Below are positions 16,588 to 24,053 of a stretch of DNA of 64,000 nt, in pieces. A program made the translations under genes and the position numbers. Position 1 is the stretch's first letter, and each line of letters opens with the position of its first letter. Source of the DNA: Caldithrix abyssi DSM 13497 (GTDB lineage: Bacteria; Calditrichota; Calditrichia; Calditrichales; Calditrichaceae); NCBI RefSeq assembly GCF_001886815.1, contig NZ_CP018099.1:744001-808000 (forward strand). Reading direction: 5' to 3'. Below the pieces are notes generated by a model. The model worked only from the letters and a program-made list of their open reading frames with translations, was not told the origin of the DNA and searched no databases.

Positions 16588-18219
16588 TTATTCCATTCTT
16601 TTCAAAATAATTAAGGTTAAATCATCATGAAGATGATGCTCGCCGATGAACTCAAAAACATCGGAAATAAGATGTTTCTTTATGGTTTCTACAGACTGAT
16701 CTGCGTATTGTTTTAGAATGTGAGCCATGCGATTTTCTGTATATTCTTCCAGTTTGACGTTCATGGCTTCTGAAAGGCCGTCGGTGTAAAAAACGACCAC
16801 ATCGCCTTTTTCCAGAGAGACGATTTGTTCTTCTAATATTTTATTAAAGATCGGGCCGCGATCCAGGCCCACGGCAATGCCCTCGGGTTGGTGATAAACA
16901 ACCTGCTTGCTTTGAGCCTTATAATGGAAAATGGGACAGTGACCGGCGCGCGCAAATGTGAGGGCGTGCGCTTTAAAATCGAGTACGGCAAAAGCGAGCG
17001 TGATGAACGACTTTTTTTCCAGACTTTCGGAAAGCACTTTGTTTGTGTGGCATAAAATATCATAAGGCGAATGCAGTTGTTGGGCGACAGACTGAATGAT
17101 TCCCTTGACTTCGGCCATGTAAAAAGCAGCCGAGGTGCCCTTGCCGCTGACATCTCCTATGACAATGCCCATTTGATTCTGATCATGACGCGGAATAAAG
17201 TCGAAGTAATCTCCGCCAACCTCATAAGCGGCAATGGTTTCGGTGGTAAGCTGGTAGCCTGCAAGGCTGGGGCGCGTCTGGGGCAGCAAACGCAGTTGAA
17301 CTTCACGCGCGATTTTTAGCTCCTGTTCCAGCCGTTCGCGTTCAAACGACTTTTGTAACAGGTCGGCGTTTTCCAGGGCAATGGCCACCTGATTGGCGAA
17401 GGCTTCCAATAGATTGACATCATCCGGATCAAAGCCAAAGCTGGTGGATTTTGCCGCGTAAAGCAGACCAAAGAACTGATCGTTAACGCCAATTATGGGC
17501 GTGACCACCAGCGAAGCTATTTTGGTTCTGAAGCCGTGAAAGTAAGTTTTCTTCTGATCCGATGTGAGTTCGTTCAGCACCAGCGATTTCCGCTCTTTTA
17601 GGATCTGGCCGCTCAATTTTTGCAGAGCGCCTCTTTCCAGTTTGGTCGCATCCTGTACCGAAAGATTTTTAGTGGCGACCACGTGAAAGGAGTCGGCGGC
17701 TGGTTGGTACAGCTCGATCCAGCTAACATGTGAATCGGTAACCTCAATAATCAGGTTGGTAATTAAGCTGGTAAGCCTGGAGGTGTCCAATTCTACCGAA
17801 ATCGCGCGCGTCAGATTTTGTAAGCTTTTCACTTCCTGCATTTTGCGTTCAAAAATGCGCGCAGTGGGCAGTTGCAATAATAGATAAATGGAACAGGTTA
17901 ACGTGTAAAAAAAAAGGAAAAACCAGCTGCCGTTAATGAAAACCGCATGAACCAGGCTGTGGTAGGCCACCGGCAATTCGTAAGCAAAATCGAAAAGGTA
18001 AGAGACGCCCCATAAAAACATAAAGGCAAAAAAGGTGTAGTAAAATTTTTCTTTTCTGGTTAAATAGGTAATCCAGCTATTGCGCAGCGATAACAAAAAC
18101 AAAAAAATTAGCGTTATCACAAACGTGAAATTATTGTAAACGGAAGCGCCTCTAAACGACAGGTCCAGGGGACTTTTTAGCACGCTGGTTAAAATAGCGG
18201 TCAGAATCAGAAAAAACAT
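16588..18219 (-). CDS. Membrane-anchored GAF-SpoIIE phosphatase (C-terminal part of a probable larger sensor)
   Basis: A 543-residue frame. The N-terminal 120 residues hold four or so hydrophobic segments (FTFVITLIFLFLLS, FYYTFFAFMFLWGV, GSWFFLFFYTLTCSIYLLL). A GAF domain follows (about 140-290), then a helical linker ending in LLPQTRPSL and a SpoIIE phosphatase domain with GGDYFDFIPR, IGDVSGKGTSAAFYM, RAGHCPI and FYTDGLSEAMN. The upstream frame at 18152-18676 encodes membrane segments that run naturally into this one if one A is removed from the run at 18247-18255. The joined protein would be about 695 residues. The ATG at 18219 may therefore not be the true start. Confidence 0.88.
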   Translation of the reverse strand: MFFLILTAILTSVLKSPLDLSFRGASVYNNFTFVITLIFLFLLSLRNSWITYLTRKEKFYYTFFAFMFLWGVSYLFDFAYELPVAYHSLVHAVFINGSWFFLFFYTLTCSIYLLLQLPTARIFERKMQEVKSLQNLTRAISVELDTSRLTSLITNLIIEVTDSHVSWIELYQPAADSFHVVATKNLSVQDATKLERGALQKLSGQILKERKSLVLNELTSDQKKTYFHGFRTKIASLVVTPIIGVNDQFFGLLYAAKSTSFGFDPDDVNLLEAFANQVAIALENADLLQKSFERERLEQELKIAREVQLRLLPQTRPSLAGYQLTTETIAAYEVGGDYFDFIPRHDQNQMGIVIGDVSGKGTSAAFYMAEVKGIIQSVAQQLHSPYDILCHTNKVLSESLEKKSFITLAFAVLDFKAHALTFARAGHCPIFHYKAQSKQVVYHQPEGIAVGLDRGPIFNKILEEQIVSLEKGDVVVFYTDGLSEAMNVKLEEYTENRMAHILKQYADQSVETIKKHLISDVFEFIGEHHLHDDLTLIILKRME

Positions 18220-18676
18220 GCTGGCGTAAAAATAAAGTTTGGTGCGTTTTTTTTTGTTTATAAAAGATTAAATTTCGCAGATTGAGGATGAAACCAACCA
18301 TGGAAAAAAGTCCGATCATCGAAACAAAATTGGAATAGACAATGGTTTGCAAATCGTCCGTTTGCGGCGGAAAATCGATGGTCACGAACTCCGGTTTAAA
18401 AATAAATTTTAAAAGGGAGATCACCGCGTAAACGCTTAACAGGTTAAGAACAATGATTTTGAGGTTGTGCTGAACATTTTTGATATTAAAAATGTTCAGT
18501 GTTTTCAGGTAGATGTAAATAAGCCAGATTATAAAAACACTAAGCCCTTCGTGCACGTACCCTAAAAAATTAAAGACGCCTAAGTTTTTGAGCCCGATTA
18601 AATCAAATAGAAAAGAAAGCCCCGAGGCCCCTAAAATGATAACTAATAGTAAGTGTTTGGTTAATTGTTTTCTCAT
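18152..18676 (-). CDS. Membrane sensor N-terminal part, probably split from the phosphatase by a frameshift
   Basis: A 174-residue frame with about four membrane segments (HLLLVIILGASGLSFLF, LSVFIIWLIYIYL, IIVLNLLSVYAVISLL, SMIGLFSMVGFILNL). After residue 140 the reading frame passes a run of nine A (18247-18255) and continues for about 30 residues of unlikely composition. In the neighbouring frame the sequence after the run reads RTKLYFYAS then MFFLILTAIL, which continues the membrane domain directly into the phosphatase frame at 16588-18219. I therefore read it as the N-terminus of one eight-segment sensor phosphatase. Its ATG overlaps the lipoprotein gene's stop by 4 bp. Confidence 0.75.
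   Translation of the reverse strand: MRKQLTKHLLLVIILGASGLSFLFDLIGLKNLGVFNFLGYVHEGLSVFIIWLIYIYLKTLNIFNIKNVQHNLKIIVLNLLSVYAVISLLKFIFKPEFVTIDFPPQTDDLQTIVYSNFVSMIGLFSMVGFILNLRNLIFYKQKKTHQTLFLRQHVFSDSDRYFNQRAKKSPGPVV
18247..18255 (-). other. A9 homopolymer at the probable frameshift
   Basis: Nine consecutive T on the plus strand (A9 on the coding strand), inside codons for Lys-Lys. Eight A would join the two overlapping frames into one sensible protein. The run could be a sequencing error, a phase-variable tract, or a site of transcriptional slippage. Confidence 0.7.
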
Positions 18677-19977
18677 TCAATCACAATCCTGTATGGAAAA
18701 GGCGCATCACTAATTTTGCCGATTACCCTGCCATCAGGCTTTAGATGAATCAATTGGTGTAATCGGCTGTCTGCTACTACCACATTGCCATTATAAGGAT
18801 TAATGGCAATATCTTCAATATGTTTAAAACCATCCAGTGTTGTAAGACGTACACCTGAGGGAGAAAGTTGCAAAATTCTGGCGACATTGTCCATATTTTC
18901 TGCCAGCCAGAGGGCCTGATCTTGTGGATTTTCACGCACAATGGCAGCGCCCTGGCCGCTGTACACTTTTTCCGCATCCCCGGAAAGAACGGAATACCTG
19001 TAAACTTCGTTGCCCGTCTGGCTCTGATTAATAAAGTAAAGATGCGTGCCCCCCTGGTTGCCTGCTAAAAAAATCAACCGTTCGTAGTCGTCGATGACGT
19101 TAGTCTGGTTTCCATTTTGATCATAAATCACAATCCGATTTAATCGAAAATCCAGCACATAGACATTCCCTGAAGCATCGATGACAATGGTTAGCGGTTT
19201 TTTTAATCCATCGTCGATTAACTCGGCCTCCTGTGAGCCGCTTGCGGAAAATCGATATAAGGAGCCGGTTGAATCGGTAATCCAGAAGGCTTTTTGTGCG
19301 GGATGATAGGCGCAGGCGTAAGGATATCGGATATTTTCGATGGCTGCTAAAAGCGCGCCGCTTTCGGAGTCGAGCAACTCGGCGTAGTGGAAGAGCGGAT
19401 ACGTAACCAGAACCTGACGATCGGACCGATTCAGGGCCAGACCTTCCGGAATCCAGATGGCGTAATGGGTCAACAAACGGTGTCTTAGGCCGTAAGAATA
19501 TTTGTAAAAGTATTCATCCCAGCGATCTAATAACCAGATTTTTCCGGGGCCGGGCACAGTGTTTAAAACTCTGGTGGGAGGCGATTCTAAAGAACGACCA
19601 ATCAGGGTCAGATAATAGGAGTGAAGCACATCAAAGCTCAAAGAGGTATCGGTAAAGGAAGATTGCGTGGGCGGTAAAACGGCCCGACTCGTAAAATGAT
19701 TCTGGCCGCTCACCTTACGGTAGATGTGGAATCCGGTGAATTCGATGCCGGACGGCGGGTTCCAGTAAAAGGAGATCAGGGAGTCTGCAGTAGTCAAAGT
19801 GAGGGGGATATCCAGGGAATCCAGCTTGTTTTGCGGATCAAAAACGTTGTCCCGCTCCCTCACGGAACATGCGACAAAAAACAAGCTGACGGTCGCAAGG
19901 CAAAAAAACAAGGAAACGATTAATTTTTTAATATTTTTGCTGGCCAAGCTCAAAGCGTCAAGCCTGTTGAAATACAC
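18673..19977 (-). CDS. Predicted lipoprotein with beta-propeller (NHL-like) repeats
   Basis: A 434-residue protein with an N-terminal hydrophobic segment (about 19-36) ending in the lipobox FVAC, followed by SVRERDNVFDP, a usual start for outer-membrane lipoproteins of this group. Residues about 50-140 resemble a fibronectin type III domain (FYWNPPSG, GFHIYRK, SYYLTLIG). The rest has repeated beta-propeller blades (GNVYVLDFRLNRIVIYDQNG, GNVVVADSRLHQL). Such proteins are usually scaffolds or ligand binders. The start I give is a GTG inside the adenylate kinase 3' end (20 bp overlap), which makes a long n-region; an internal TTG is possible. It precedes the sensor-phosphatase with a 4-bp overlap, so it may be the sensor's partner. 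Confidence 0.8.
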   Translation of the reverse strand: MYFNRLDALSLASKNIKKLIVSLFFCLATVSLFFVACSVRERDNVFDPQNKLDSLDIPLTLTTADSLISFYWNPPSGIEFTGFHIYRKVSGQNHFTSRAVLPPTQSSFTDTSLSFDVLHSYYLTLIGRSLESPPTRVLNTVPGPGKIWLLDRWDEYFYKYSYGLRHRLLTHYAIWIPEGLALNRSDRQVLVTYPLFHYAELLDSESGALLAAIENIRYPYACAYHPAQKAFWITDSTGSLYRFSASGSQEAELIDDGLKKPLTIVIDASGNVYVLDFRLNRIVIYDQNGNQTNVIDDYERLIFLAGNQGGTHLYFINQSQTGNEVYRYSVLSGDAEKVYSGQGAAIVRENPQDQALWLAENMDNVARILQLSPSGVRLTTLDGFKHIEDIAINPYNGNVVVADSRLHQLIHLKPDGRVIGKISDAPFPYRIVIE

Positions 19978-20617
19978 TCGTTAAAATTTCTTCAATTTCG
20001 TTAAACACTTCATTAACGGTTCTGTTTCCGTCAATGGAGTAAAATTTATTGAATTGTCGGTAATAATCGCGCACAGGAGCCGTTTGTTCATGATACACCT
20101 GCAATCTTTTATGGATCGTTTCTTCGTTGTCGTCCTGTCGTTTGACGATTCGTCCGCCGCATTGCGGGCATTTTAAATCGGGGGGGAAAGGGTTGCCCAC
20201 GGGATCAAAAATTGCCCCGCATTTTTCACAAATGCGTCGCGAGGTAAGACGTTTAATGATTACGGTTTCGGGGACGGTAATTTCGATGCAAACGGGCGAG
20301 GTCAGTTTTTTTTCTTTAAATAACCGATCCAGACCGTTGGCCTGTTTGATGGTTCTGGGAAAGCCATCCAGAATAAAGCCGTTTTTGCAATCCGGCCTGG
20401 AAATCCGTTCGTCGATCAACCCTAACATAATATCATCGGAAACCAGGTCGCCTCTGGCAATAATTTCTTCTGCCTTTTTTCCCAGCTCGGTTCCCTGACG
20501 GATGGCCTCGCGCAGCATGTCGCCGGTAGAAATTTGAGGAATATGATATTTTTGGCTGATTAATTTAGCCTGAGTCCCTTTTCCAACGCCTGGCGCACCA
20601 AACAAAATGATGTACAT
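19958..20617 (-). CDS. adk: Adenylate kinase
   Basis: A 219-residue adenylate kinase (ATP + AMP = 2 ADP) of the long, zinc-lid type. Motifs are the P-loop GAPGVGKGT, the AMP-binding STGDMLR and DGFPRTIKQA, and a LID with four cysteines (CEKCGAIF and CPQCGG). The start at MYIILFG is preceded by AGGAGG; an upstream in-frame ATG would add nine residues that the family lacks. The 3' end overlaps the lipoprotein frame by 20 bp. It is outside its more usual ribosomal-protein operon here. Confidence 0.96.
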   Translation of the reverse strand: MYIILFGAPGVGKGTQAKLISQKYHIPQISTGDMLREAIRQGTELGKKAEEIIARGDLVSDDIMLGLIDERISRPDCKNGFILDGFPRTIKQANGLDRLFKEKKLTSPVCIEITVPETVIIKRLTSRRICEKCGAIFDPVGNPFPPDLKCPQCGGRIVKRQDDNEETIHKRLQVYHEQTAPVRDYYRQFNKFYSIDGNRTVNEVFNEIEEILTSVFQQA

Positions 20618-20697
20618 CGGTTTAGCTCCTCCTTGCAAGTTCAAATCCTAAAAGTTTGATAACCATATTTAAAAGATTTTTAATCCGAATTCCAATT

Positions 20698-21327
20698 TTA
20701 TTTTTGAAGCATACTATCAATTTGCGAAAAAGAAAGATCCATTACGGGGTATTTTTGCCAGCCCACCATATCGTAATGCCACCATTCAGATGAGATGGGC
20801 TTAAAGCCATGTTTTTCCATGACCGTTTTTAATATCCAGCGATTTAAACGAATGCTGGCCGGAAGTTTCATGTAATTATGATGAGCGCGTTTTGTGAAAT
20901 CGTCATATTCTGTGGGCATGGGCAGTTCTTTGCCGGTTGAATCGACTAACGTCAGATCGACCGCACAGCCCCGATTATGGCGAGAACCTTTGGCCGGATT
21001 TGCCACATAGCGTGCATCGGGCATAATTTGCCACATTGCCTTTTGAACGCTTAAAGGGCGATATGCGTCAAATATTTTTAAACCAAGGCCAAGGGTTTGC
21101 AATTCTTTTTGCACTTCGTTCAACTTTAAAGCCGCCTCTTTAACCAGGAAGCATCGCGCCTGATCGTACACAGCCCGATGCAAAAAGTTGTTGCTGGTTG
21201 CGTAACGAATGTCCAGAATGATAGAGGGATTCATCTTTTGAATATCCACAAATTCCGGAGTTTTATCAGGTTGTTGTCCGTAAATGAACGAAAGGGACAG
21301 AACCAGAAATAATATTAACTTGCGCAT
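20698..21327 (-). CDS. VanX/DdpX-like D-Ala-D-Ala dipeptidase
   Basis: A 209-residue M15D zinc dipeptidase with a signal peptide (MRKLILFLVLSLSFIYGQ), so it acts outside the cytoplasm. Zinc-site and catalytic signatures are SRHNRGCAVDLTLVD and SSEWWHYDM; DAYRPLSVQ supplies the conserved arginine. The enzyme hydrolyses D-Ala-D-Ala. Export points to wall turnover or nutrient scavenging rather than vancomycin resistance, and no van genes are nearby. I use the ATG at 21327; a TTG 18 bp upstream is possible but would spoil the signal peptide n-region. Confidence 0.9.
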   Translation of the reverse strand: MRKLILFLVLSLSFIYGQQPDKTPEFVDIQKMNPSIILDIRYATSNNFLHRAVYDQARCFLVKEAALKLNEVQKELQTLGLGLKIFDAYRPLSVQKAMWQIMPDARYVANPAKGSRHNRGCAVDLTLVDSTGKELPMPTEYDDFTKRAHHNYMKLPASIRLNRWILKTVMEKHGFKPISSEWWHYDMVGWQKYPVMDLSFSQIDSMLQK

Positions 21328-21434
21328 TAAAAAAATACCCGTCAATTGTTTTTGTTACTTTTTAAAGATAAGCAATTATTAAAAATGAAAAAAGCCAAAT
21401 ATCACAGATAATCAAGAAAATCTCATAAAAAGAT

Positions 21435-21463
21435 TTGTGTCCTTTACAAATAAATTTTATTTT
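21435..21463 (+). promoter_or_regulatory. Candidate promoter for the ilvE leader
   Basis: TTGTGT, a 17-base spacer, then TATTTT. The -10 agrees with the other promoters in the window; the -35 is a weaker match. It would give a leader of about 155 nt that contains the leader peptide and the hairpin. It lies between divergent genes, so a promoter for the plus strand is required somewhere here. Confidence 0.45.
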
Positions 21464-21504
21464 AATTGTGAAAAGTAATCTTTAAAAAATGATTTGGATG
21501 ATAG

Positions 21505-21540
21505 ATGCTTAAAAGAAACATTTTGATAATAATTTTTTAG
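21505..21540 (+). CDS. Branched-chain-rich leader peptide upstream of ilvE
   Basis: An 11-codon frame, ATG to TAG, encoding MLKRNILIIIF. Six of eleven residues are Leu or Ile, with Ile-Ile-Ile next to the end. A weak GGAT lies upstream of the ATG as a possible ribosome-binding site. The stop is 10 bases before a strong terminator hairpin and about 90 bases before the aminotransferase gene. This is the classical arrangement of amino-acid attenuation leaders (ilv, leu operons). I did not find a clear antiterminator, so the exact mechanism is open. Confidence 0.7.
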   Translation: MLKRNILIIIF

Positions 21541-21550
21541 CTTTATTGTA

Positions 21551-21594
21551 CCCCCTTGTCTCCTTTTACGGGAGGTAAGGGGTTTTTTATTTTT
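21551..21594 (+). terminator. Attenuator terminator in the ilvE leader
   Basis: The arms CCCCTTGTCTCC and GGAGGTAAGGGG pair with one small internal mismatch around a TTTTACGG loop, followed by T6ATTTTT. No plus-strand gene ends upstream (the neighbour is divergent), so the hairpin must act on the leader of the downstream ilvE transcript. Confidence 0.8.
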
Positions 21595-21627
21595 ACGGAT
21601 CAGCACAATGTAAAAGGAGGATATTGG

Positions 21628-22659
21628 ATGGAAAGAGCAAAACTTGACTGGTCAAATCTGGCATTTCAGTACGTAAAAACGGACTATCATCTGGAATATT
21701 ATTTTAAAGATGGCAAATGGTCTGAGGCCAACATTGTTGAGTCGGACAGGGTTGAGCTGCACATTGCGGCCACGGCTCTGCACTATGGCCAGCAGTGTTT
21801 TGAAGGATTGAAGGCCTTCGAACGAGCAGATGGACGCGTTTCGGTTTTTAGAGTGGATGAAAACGCCAAACGGATGAAAAGATCCGCCGAAAAGATTTTA
21901 ATGGAACCCTTTCCGGAAGATAAATTTATTGAAGCGGTATTCAAAGTAGTGCAGTTAAACCGCCGCTTTGTCCCGCCCTATGGCTCCGGTGCCAGTTTGT
22001 ATGTGCGGCCGTTACTTATCGGAACTTCTGGTGTTATTGGCGTTAAGCCTTCTACTGAGTATATGTTCCTGATTTTTGTAATGCCGGTCGGCCCCTATTT
22101 TAAGGGCGGTTTAAAACCCATTCGCCTGCTGGTTGAAGAGGAGATTGATCGCGCGGCGCCTTTGGGCGTGGGCGATGTAAAAGTGGGCGGAAATTATGCC
22201 GCAGGATTGCGGGCTTCGCATAAGGCAAAGTCTTTGGGTTACAACGAGGTGCTTTATTTAGACGCCAAACATAAAAAATATATCGATGAGTCCGGACCGG
22301 CTAACTTTTTTGGCATTACACAGGACAATAAGTACGTTACGCCGGCTTCTTCTTCCATTTTACCCAGCATCACCAATATGAGCCTGCGCACCCTGGCGGA
22401 AGATGAGCTGGGGATGAAGGTAGAACAAAGACCGATTGATGTAGAGGAGATTTTCGATTTTAAAGAGGCGGGCTGTTGCGGAACGGCAGCGGTTATTACG
22501 CCGGTTAAAAGCATAAAATATCGTGATCGCGAAGTTACCTATTTGCAAGGCGATGAAGTGGGGCCTGTTTGTCGTAAGCTGTACGATACGTTAACGGGTA
22601 TTCAACTGGGTACCGTAGAGGACAAATACGGTTGGAATTTTGAAATCCCCATGGATTAA
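21628..22659 (+). CDS. ilvE: Branched-chain amino acid aminotransferase
   Basis: A 343-residue class IV, fold-type IV PLP enzyme that interconverts Leu/Ile/Val and their 2-oxo acids. The PLP lysine is Lys185 in GDVKVGGNYAAG. Other motifs are LHYGQQCFEGLKAF near the start, YVRPLLIG, DESGPANFFG and GCCGTAAVITPV. The pattern matches the longer BCAT type rather than the E. coli IlvE type. The ATG at 21628 follows a perfect AAAGGAGG at seven bases. An upstream in-frame start would read through the attenuator and is rejected. Regulation by the Ile/Leu-rich leader fits the product. Confidence 0.95.
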   Translation: MERAKLDWSNLAFQYVKTDYHLEYYFKDGKWSEANIVESDRVELHIAATALHYGQQCFEGLKAFERADGRVSVFRVDENAKRMKRSAEKILMEPFPEDKFIEAVFKVVQLNRRFVPPYGSGASLYVRPLLIGTSGVIGVKPSTEYMFLIFVMPVGPYFKGGLKPIRLLVEEEIDRAAPLGVGDVKVGGNYAAGLRASHKAKSLGYNEVLYLDAKHKKYIDESGPANFFGITQDNKYVTPASSSILPSITNMSLRTLAEDELGMKVEQRPIDVEEIFDFKEAGCCGTAAVITPVKSIKYRDREVTYLQGDEVGPVCRKLYDTLTGIQLGTVEDKYGWNFEIPMD

Positions 22660-22671
22660 AGTCTCAAAAAG

Positions 22672-22713
22672 CGGGGAGAGAATGTCGAAAGCGCTCTCCC
22701 CGTTATTTTTTTT
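22672..22713. terminator. Terminator between ilvE and the convergent DUF948 gene
   Basis: CGGGGAGAG pairs with CTCTCCCCG (nine base pairs), followed on the plus strand by TTATTTTTTTT. On the minus strand the hairpin is followed by GCTTTTTGAG, so it may serve both convergent genes. Confidence 0.88.
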
Positions 22714-23041
22714 GCCAGCTTAACAGGCGATTTATTAATTGCACCACCGTTCCAATGACCTGCGCAATATTCATTAGCGGCTCTTTAATCTCTTTGGTAA
22801 CCGTGCGTTCAATGCTGGCAATATCCTGCATTGTATCTTCTGCGGTTTTCATCACATTATCCAGCCGATCTGTAATGCTATGAAGATTTTTTAAGATTTC
22901 CGGAAGATCCTCGTTTACTACGCTTAACGTTTTGTTGAGCCTGCCCAATGTATCGCGCAGGCGAAGAACCACCGGAATTAACAGGTAAACCAGCACGGTT
23001 AGCGAAAGTAAAAAGATTGTAAAGGCAATTTCCCACACCAT
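22703..23041 (-). CDS. DUF948 membrane-anchored protein
   Basis: A 112-residue protein with one N-terminal membrane segment (about 4-25) and a long amphipathic helix behind it, the DUF948/YtxG layout. Its role is unknown; in Firmicutes such genes accompany YtxH and general-stress functions. The YtxH-family gene at 23205 on the same strand is the expected neighbour. Its stop lies in the T tract of the terminator shared with ilvE. Confidence 0.85.
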   Translation of the reverse strand: MVWEIAFTIFLLSLTVLVYLLIPVVLRLRDTLGRLNKTLSVVNEDLPEILKNLHSITDRLDNVMKTAEDTMQDIASIERTVTKEIKEPLMNIAQVIGTVVQLINRLLSWQKK

Positions 23042-23129
23042 GAATAAGCTCCTTCTCTAAATGATTTCATTGAAAAGAGCGTGCTTTAATTCGACCATCG
23101 AAATAAAGAACGCTTTTCAACAAACAAAG

Positions 23130-23159
23130 CGCGTTCCCTGAATAATTTTCGGGAACGCG
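23130..23159 (-). terminator. Hairpin terminator after the YtxH gene
   Basis: Nine-base-pair stem CGCGTTCCC / GGGAACGCG with a 12-base loop. On the minus strand it is followed by CTTTGTTTGTTG, a moderately T-rich tail. It lies 45 bp after the YtxH stop. Confidence 0.65.
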
Positions 23160-23204
23160 GCCATGTAAAAGATGATTCGTTAATTAATGACGGAAGCGTG
23201 TAAG

Positions 23205-23558
23205 CTATTTTTCGCTTTTAGCGGTTTTGGATTTTTTCGCTTTTTTTTCCGTCTTTTCCTCTTCCGTCCCTTTCAGTTCTTCCTCGAATTCACGTTCTTC
23301 TTTGGAAATTTCTTCTTCAGAACGAAAGGCGGATTTGCCTTTTTCCAGCGTTTCCGAAACTTTGTCGCGCAGGTTATCCAGTTCTTCTTTTAATTTATTG
23401 AGTTCGACCCGTGCTTTGTCGTACAGCTCCTCGGATTCGTCTTTAAGCGATTCGCGCACGTCGCGGCCGGGCTTTGGCGCAAATAAAATCCCGATTGCCG
23501 CCCCAATAAATCCGCCAACTAAAAAACCTTTTACAAAATTGCCACCATTATCTGCCAT
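23205..23558 (-). CDS. YtxH-domain protein
   Basis: A 117-residue protein. Residues 8-27 form the glycine-rich membrane segment FVKGFLVGGFIGAAIGILFA followed by APKPGRDVRE, the YtxH signature. Residues 40-85 predict a coiled coil and the C-terminal 35 residues are almost entirely Glu and Lys. Family members are envelope-associated, of unknown function. AGGAGGGTGT precedes the ATG. It pairs with the DUF948 gene downstream. Confidence 0.9.
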   Translation of the reverse strand: MADNGGNFVKGFLVGGFIGAAIGILFAPKPGRDVRESLKDESEELYDKARVELNKLKEELDNLRDKVSETLEKGKSAFRSEEEISKEEREFEEELKGTEEEKTEKKAKKSKTAKSEK

Positions 23559-23856
23559 GACACCCTCCTGCTTTTAGATATACTTATAAAATAGTGAAAT
23601 AATTACTTACATTCAATATTCGATTAATTTTAATAAAAATGAAGGGAAAAAGTTCATTAAATTTTTGAGCGCGCTCTAAAAAGCGTGATTGGACATTTCG
23701 ATCGAAGAGTATAAAGGTGAAAGAGTTTAGTAGTTTAGGAGTTTAGAAGCGGTTTTTGAACCTTGATTAATAGGATTACAGGATTACCTCGATTTTTTTC
23801 GCTTGAAAAATTTCATGCTCTATTTTAAGGCCAAATTTTGTAAACGGAAAAAGCAA

Positions 23857-23967
23857 ATGATAGAACTACTTCGCCCTTACGAGTGTGGTCATTCGTTATC
23901 TTTTATTCTGGTAGAAGAGGATGAAGGCGGAGAAGTCGTCCAGTACATTTTCTCCGGGCTAAAGTGA
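23857..23967 (+). CDS. Possible 36-residue small protein
   Basis: An ATG-TGA frame of 36 codons with a balanced, protein-like composition (starting MIELLRPYECG and ending YIFSGLK). A weak CGGAAAAAG precedes the ATG. I recognise no family, and a frame of this length can occur by chance. It could also be the end of a decayed gene. Confidence 0.25.
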   Translation: MIELLRPYECGHSLSFILVEEDEGGEVVQYIFSGLK

Positions 23968-23988
23968 AAATTCCCTGAAAAATTTTAA

Positions 23989-24017
23989 TTGCATTTTGAA
24001 ACTTTTTTTAATATTTT
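23989..24017 (+). promoter_or_regulatory. Promoter of the TetR gene of the RND locus
   Basis: TTGCAT, 17-base spacer, TATTTT. The -10 overlaps the left arm of a candidate operator that begins at 24014, which suggests autorepression. Confidence 0.6.
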
Positions 24018-24046
24018 TCGAACAATAAAGAAAAATATTCGAAAGA
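24014..24046 (+). promoter_or_regulatory. Candidate TetR operator 1
   Basis: An imperfect palindrome: TTTTTCGAACA on the left and TATTCGAAAGA on the right. It overlaps the -10 of the regulator's promoter and the Shine-Dalgarno region. It shares TTTTTCGAACAA with the element upstream of the RND gene. Confidence 0.55.
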
Positions 24047-24053
24047 GGAAAAG

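Larger units (their letters stand above)
23559..24053. other. Intergenic region upstream of the TetR-RND locus
   Basis: No confident gene. A possible 36-codon frame is described separately (23857-23967). The stretch 23710-23760 contains repeated GTTTAG words. The right end carries the promoter and operator of the TetR gene. Confidence 0.6.
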
